From the NCBI GenBank assembly GCA_947471695.1, contig CANIWY010000040.1, positions 1 to 9,119 of the forward strand: DNA of 9,119 bases. Reading direction: 5' to 3'. Below the pieces are notes generated by a model, which did no database searches, was not told the DNA's origin, and was given only the letters and a program-made list of their open reading frames with translations. Below, piece after piece: positions 6,605 through 9,119 of this stretch. Source of the stretch: Nitrosomonadaceae bacterium. Lineage in GTDB: Bacteria; Pseudomonadota; Gammaproteobacteria; Burkholderiales; Nitrosomonadaceae. Every line of letters starts with the position of its first letter. The first letter of the stretch is position 1. Made by a program: the position numbers and the translations under genes.

Positions 6605-7387
6605 TTAGCGGTGTGCACGGACCCAGTCCCGCCATTGCAAGAATAGGTCAGGATCGAGTCCCGCGATGACTGCTCGTTGCCATAGAGGCTCTGCCCAGAA
6701 ATCATCCTGATCCAGACCGCACATCCCGCCCCCCGCCTCCTCCAGGATCAGGTAGCCTGCGGCATAGTCCCACAATTTCTGTCCACCATGCAGGTAGATA
6801 TCAAAGCGGCCGGCAGCGGTATAGCACCAGTCTAGCGCGCTGGCACCATAATTACGTTGGGAGGAACAAGGTGGGTCGGTTGCGATCGCTGCCGCCAATT
6901 TATAGCTAAGGCGCTTTAGGTCCACCTCTGCGATTGCGCTACAAAAAGCGGGGACGTGTTTCTTGATCGGTAACTTCTCGCCATTGAGGTATGCACCCTT
7001 ACCTTTTTCAGCATAGAACATCTCATCGGCCACTGGATCATAAACCACCCCGAGGATGCTCCTTCCGTGGCGCATCAATGCAACTGAAATGGCAAAATAG
7101 GGTAGCCCATTGACGAAGTTAGAGGTGCCATCGATCGGGTCCATACACCATAGACCGGAGTCACCTGCTAGCCACTGTTCGAGTTGCTCTGTTTCAGACA
7201 TCTCCTCGCCCACGACCGGCCCTGAGTAGATCTTCCTCAGCTCACGAGTGAGTGCCTCTTGTGTCGCCAGATCGGCCTCCGTAAATAGGCTGCCGTCAGA
7301 CTTGTACTGATGGGCCACGCGTAGGTAGCGAGGCATGATCTCCTGCTGGGCGACTGCCTTGACTACGGAGATGACCTCATCGATCAT
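6605..7387 (-). CDS. Inositol monophosphatase family phosphatase
   Basis: Mg2+-dependent, lithium-sensitive-type sugar or inositol phosphatase of the SuhB/IMPase fold, cytosolic. With the ATG at 7387 it is 260 residues, normal for the family. Metal-binding motifs are all present: GEE at 60-62, DPIDGTSNFVNG at 83-94, and WDYAAGYLILEEAGG at 206-220. The DPIDGT form fits IMPase/SuhB rather than the CysQ type (usually DPLDGTKEF). A histidinol-phosphate phosphatase of the HisN type shares these motifs, so the substrate stays open. An in-frame GTG at 7405 would add six residues, but the ATG is preferred because GGAGGA stands ten bases ahead of it while nothing suitable precedes the GTG. The ATG begins only two bases after the stop of the peroxiredoxin-like gene, which points to translational coupling. 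No pathway gene nearby reveals the substrate. Confidence 0.9.
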   Translation of the reverse strand: MIDEVISVVKAVAQQEIMPRYLRVAHQYKSDGSLFTEADLATQEALTRELRKIYSGPVVGEEMSETEQLEQWLAGDSGLWCMDPIDGTSNFVNGLPYFAISVALMRHGRSILGVVYDPVADEMFYAEKGKGAYLNGEKLPIKKHVPAFCSAIAEVDLKRLSYKLAAAIATDPPCSSQRNYGASALDWCYTAAGRFDIYLHGGQKLWDYAAGYLILEEAGGGMCGLDQDDFWAEPLWQRAVIAGLDPDLFLQWRDWVRAHR

Positions 7388-7389
7388 GC

Positions 7390-7947
7390 TTATTCTGTCC
7401 TCCACTTAATCGAGCAGCCAATACTGGGGGTCTGCTGATCAGGTCCCTGGCCCGTTGTTGAGACCTGCTTCATTGCATCGAATAATTCGCGCCGTACGTC
7501 AGTAGGTGTGGCCTCTTTGCGTGAGGCATCGAACCTCCCTCGGTACTGCAATTCGAGACTGCTGTTAAATCCGAAAAAGTCGGGCGTACAGACCGCACCA
7601 TAATCTTTCGCGACCTGCTGAGTCTGATCCCATACATAAGGGAACGAGAAGTCGAACTCTTGTGAGATCTTTGCCATATTTTCGAAAGAATCTTCTGGGT
7701 AGTCGGCGGGATCATTAGACATAATGGCGATGGTGCCGATACCGTACTGACGAAGTTCCTTTACATCTCGTACGATACGCTCCCGTATCACTTGCACATA
7801 GGGACAATGGTTACAGATGAACATCAGCAGAAGCCCATTCTCACCTCTCGCCGATGACAGGTTGTAACTCTTCCCGTCGACTCCAGGCAAATTAAAATCC
7901 AATGCCTTCCAACCGAAATCACAAATGGGTGTTTCTAAGCTTGCCAT
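7390..7947 (-). CDS. Thioredoxin-fold peroxiredoxin-like protein (AhpC/TSA/TlpA-related)
   Basis: A 185-residue thioredoxin-fold protein of the PRX-like group often annotated simply as thioredoxin family protein; probably a cytosolic thiol oxidoreductase or peroxide-reducing enzyme, not well characterised as a family. Visible elements: FNLPGVDGKSYNL at 18-30 (the beta hairpin before the fold), the active-site CNHCPYVQ at 45-52 with C45 and C48, IAIMSNDPADYPEDS at 74-88, DYGAVCTPDFF at 115-125 with the cis-proline P122 next to C120, and the family-typical end PSIGCSIKW at 175-182 with C178. There is no signal peptide or membrane anchor, unlike periplasmic TlpA or ResA. The ATG start has AGGAGAAGG immediately upstream, with AGGAG six bases from the ATG. 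It is the first gene of the minus-strand run, divergent from rsmE, and its end abuts the phosphatase start. Confidence 0.88.
   Translation of the reverse strand: MASLETPICDFGWKALDFNLPGVDGKSYNLSSARGENGLLLMFICNHCPYVQVIRERIVRDVKELRQYGIGTIAIMSNDPADYPEDSFENMAKISQEFDFSFPYVWDQTQQVAKDYGAVCTPDFFGFNSSLELQYRGRFDASRKEATPTDVRRELFDAMKQVSTTGQGPDQQTPSIGCSIKWRTE
7398..7403 (-). promoter_or_regulatory. Ribosome binding site deciding the phosphatase start
   Basis: GGAGGA on the minus strand lies ten bases before ATG 7387 and inside the last codons of the upstream peroxiredoxin-like gene. It overlaps or follows the alternative GTG at 7405, so it can serve only the ATG. Confidence 0.6.
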
Positions 7948-8014
7948 GTCCTTCTCCTGAATTCCTGACAGTAACGGGTTTTATATTATCATGGTCGCAT
8001 TTGGCCCTGAAACT
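7948..8014. promoter_or_regulatory. Divergent promoter region between the peroxiredoxin-like gene and rsmE
   Basis: Only 67 bases separate the two divergent starts, so the promoters must lie here or overlap the 5' coding ends. An AT-rich core, TTTTATATTATC at 7979-7990, offers -10-like boxes on both strands: TATTAT (7984-7989) for rsmE and GATAAT (7990 down to 7985) for the minus-strand gene. Candidate -35 boxes are weak: TTCCTG at 7962-7967 sits 16 bases before TATTAT, and the better CTGACA at 7965-7970 is too close. A start site just after 7989 would place ATG 7991 too close to the 5' end and favours ATG 8015 as the rsmE start. Confidence 0.35.
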
Positions 8015-8782
8015 ATGACAAAACACCGCTTCTATTGTCCTGGTGAGATTATCCCAGGACGGATCCTCGGACTGCCCTCCAATGCTGCTCACCATGCCGC
8101 TCGCGTGTTAAGGCTGGAGCCGGGTGATCGAGTGACTCTATTTAACGGCAGCGGTGGTGAGTTTCCGGCAATCATTGCAGGTGTTAGTAAGAGTGGCACC
8201 ACGGTCACGGTGGGGGAGTATCTTGCAGCTGAGTGTGAGTCGCCGCTCGATATCACACTGGTACAGGCTGTATGCGCTAACGAGAAGATGGACTGGATCA
8301 TACAGAAATCGGTTGAGATGGGTGTAAACCAGATTCAACCGATCAGTACAACTCGAAGTCTCGTCAGACTCTCTGGTGAGAGAGCGGATAAACGGGTACA
8401 GCACTGGCAGCAGATCGTGATCTCTGCATGCGAACAGTGCGGCAGGAATCATTTGCCGCAATTGCTACCGGTATTGTCATTATCTGATTGGCTGAGTCGT
8501 CAGGTGGGCAAGCAGAAGAATTCACCAGGTGAGTCAGTTCATAACCCGTGTTTTATGCTTCTCCCTACATCAAAGAAGAGGCTGCGGGATTTTCCGGAAG
8601 CAGCTCAATGCTCCTCACTGACTGTGATGGTTGGGCCGGAAGGGGGGTTTGCGCCAGAGGAAGAGGCAGCCGCTCTGGTTGCTGGGCTTATGCCATTAAG
8701 GCTGGGTGAGCGCATACTTCGTACTGAGACGGCGGCGCTGGCTGCTGTTTCAGCGATGCAGGCTCTGTGGGGTGATTATTGA
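8015..8782 (+). CDS. rsmE: 16S rRNA m3U1498 methyltransferase
   Basis: SAM-dependent SPOUT-class enzyme that N3-methylates U1498 in helix 44 of 16S rRNA in the assembled 30S subunit. From ATG 8015 it is 255 residues and begins MTKHRFYCP, matching the family's MRxHRFYV-type opening. An N-terminal PUA-like RNA-binding domain (about 1-75) includes AHHAARVLRLEPGDRVTLFNG. The C-terminal trefoil-knot domain carries VQAVCANEKMDWIIQKSVEMGV (about 83-104), the SAM-binding MVGPEGGFAPEE (205-216) and LGERILRTETAAL (230-242). An in-frame ATG at 7991 would add eight residues that do not resemble the family start; neither ATG has a strong Shine-Dalgarno, so the choice rests on homology and remains slightly open. 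Between the domains, residues about 160-178 (QVGKQKNSPGESVHNP) are a polar linker. It diverges from the peroxiredoxin-like gene and precedes argA by 139 bases. Confidence 0.95.
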   Translation: MTKHRFYCPGEIIPGRILGLPSNAAHHAARVLRLEPGDRVTLFNGSGGEFPAIIAGVSKSGTTVTVGEYLAAECESPLDITLVQAVCANEKMDWIIQKSVEMGVNQIQPISTTRSLVRLSGERADKRVQHWQQIVISACEQCGRNHLPQLLPVLSLSDWLSRQVGKQKNSPGESVHNPCFMLLPTSKKRLRDFPEAAQCSSLTVMVGPEGGFAPEEEAAALVAGLMPLRLGERILRTETAALAAVSAMQALWGDY

Positions 8783-8921
8783 TGGGACTCAGTTATAGGG
8801 TCAATATACTCACATCTGGCCTGTCCCTAGATCTCTTGGTTTTGAGTTTTGGGTGTTGACTTGTAAACTATGGCCATCGCCTAACGATTTGATGGGTATT
8901 TAAAATGCGTCAATTTAGAAA
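8783..8921 (+). promoter_or_regulatory. rsmE-argA intergenic region with probable argA promoter
   Basis: This 139-base stretch has no clear intrinsic terminator; TAGGG (8817 area) and CCCTA could pair weakly, but no T tract follows. TTGACT at 8856-8861 is a five-of-six match to a -35 box. The -10 is unclear: CCTAAC (8880-8885) lies 18 bases downstream and is a poor match. No match to the E. coli ARG box palindrome was found; GTATTTAAAATGC (8897-8909) is only a partial palindrome. A six-codon ORF lies at its right end. Confidence 0.3.
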
Positions 8922-8925
8922 GTGA
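8905..8925 (+). CDS. Possible six-codon leader ORF overlapping the argA start
   Basis: ATG CGT CAA TTT AGA AAG TGA encodes MRQFRK, with two arginines. Its TGA (8923-8925) overlaps the argA GTG (8922-8924) as GTGA, the four-base stop/start overlap typical of translational coupling. GATGGG at 8891-8896, eight bases ahead, is a weak Shine-Dalgarno, whereas the argA GTG itself has only AGAAA nearby. It may be chance: an ORF this short carries little statistical weight, and no attenuator hairpin or T tract was found between it and argA. Confidence 0.2.
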   Translation: MRQFRK

Positions 8926-9119
8926 AGCTCAATACTGATTTTGTCGACTGGTTCCGATCGGTGGCCCCCTATGTCAATGGCTTCAGAGGAAAGACCTTTG
9001 TCGTTGCTTTCGGTGGTGAGGTGGTTGCAGATGGGAAGTTCGTGGGACTGGTTCACGACCTTAACCTGCTATCGAGCCTAGGAGTAAGGCTGGTTCTGGT
9101 GCATGGTGCGCGCCCACAG
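8922..9119 (+). CDS. argA: N-acetylglutamate synthase, N-terminal part only
   Basis: First enzyme of arginine biosynthesis, acetylating glutamate with acetyl-CoA; in this class an amino-acid-kinase-like domain binds arginine for feedback inhibition and a C-terminal GNAT domain is catalytic. Only the first 66 codons are in the window. After VKLNTDFVDW they read FRSVAPYVNGFRGKTFVVAFGG, then LVHDLNLLSSLGVRLVLVHG and ARPQ, closely parallel to the E. coli ArgA start (FRHSVPYINTHRGKTFV, then LLHSLGIRLVVVYGARPQ). The alignment of the FR..VPY segment and the histidine in VHGARPQ suit ArgA rather than ArgB (acetylglutamate kinase). The start is GTG at 8922: an in-frame TAG lies at 8916-8918, and no ATG is available in this frame near the expected beginning. 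It continues past the right edge. Confidence 0.9.
   Translation, partial: MKLNTDFVDWFRSVAPYVNGFRGKTFVVAFGGEVVADGKFVGLVHDLNLLSSLGVRLVLVHGARPQ

Noticed and set aside
7991..8014. Upstream ATG at 7991 as the rsmE start
   Set aside because: The eight added residues do not match the RsmE N-terminus, and the probable -10 box lies immediately before this ATG.
8138..8461. A 107-codon minus-strand reading frame inside rsmE
   Set aside because: It is antisense to a well-conserved methyltransferase, with no ribosome site or recognisable motif.
8817..8830. Weak TAGGG/CCCTA pairing after rsmE as a terminator
   Set aside because: The stem is only five base pairs with a loop of roughly 20 bases and no T tract follows.

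Overview
The window looks like chromosomal DNA from a gammaproteobacterium of moderate GC content. The evidence is the AAK-domain start of a classical ArgA (N-acetylglutamate synthase), a TrkA/TrkH potassium system close to the enterobacterial proteins, RsmE, and a long-form AdoHcy hydrolase followed by metF. An environmental lineage such as a sulfur-oxidising Chromatiales relative is possible, but that is a guess from general resemblance. There are no rRNA or tRNA genes, no insertion sequences, no phage genes and no CRISPR array.

Layout. On the + strand, 1-2120 holds the 3' part of ahcY and a complete metF, ending in an intrinsic terminator (2141-2183). Converging on it, five minus-strand genes run from 7947 down to 2195: a peroxiredoxin/thioredoxin-like protein, an inositol-monophosphatase-family phosphatase, trkA, trkH, and a class V (alanine/serine-glyoxylate type) aminotransferase. 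A short divergent intergenic region (7948-8014) separates these from the + strand gene rsmE. After a 139-base gap the window ends inside the first part of argA.

How the genes work together. AhcY hydrolyses S-adenosylhomocysteine to homocysteine and MetF supplies 5-methyl-THF to remethylate it, so the first two genes form the activated-methyl cycle. The facing aminotransferase may touch the same one-carbon/serine pool but has its own transcript direction. TrkA and TrkH, 12 bases apart, form the regulatory and channel subunits of one K+ uptake system. The phosphatase starts immediately at the end of the peroxiredoxin-like gene and is probably translationally coupled to it. RsmE (ribosome modification) and ArgA (arginine biosynthesis) are ordinary housekeeping genes.

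I see no convincing new multi-gene system. The points most worth a second look are a roughly 26-residue insertion in the second RCK_C domain of TrkA, a nine-base C tract in the gating-loop codons of trkH, and a six-codon ORF whose stop overlaps the argA GTG start.
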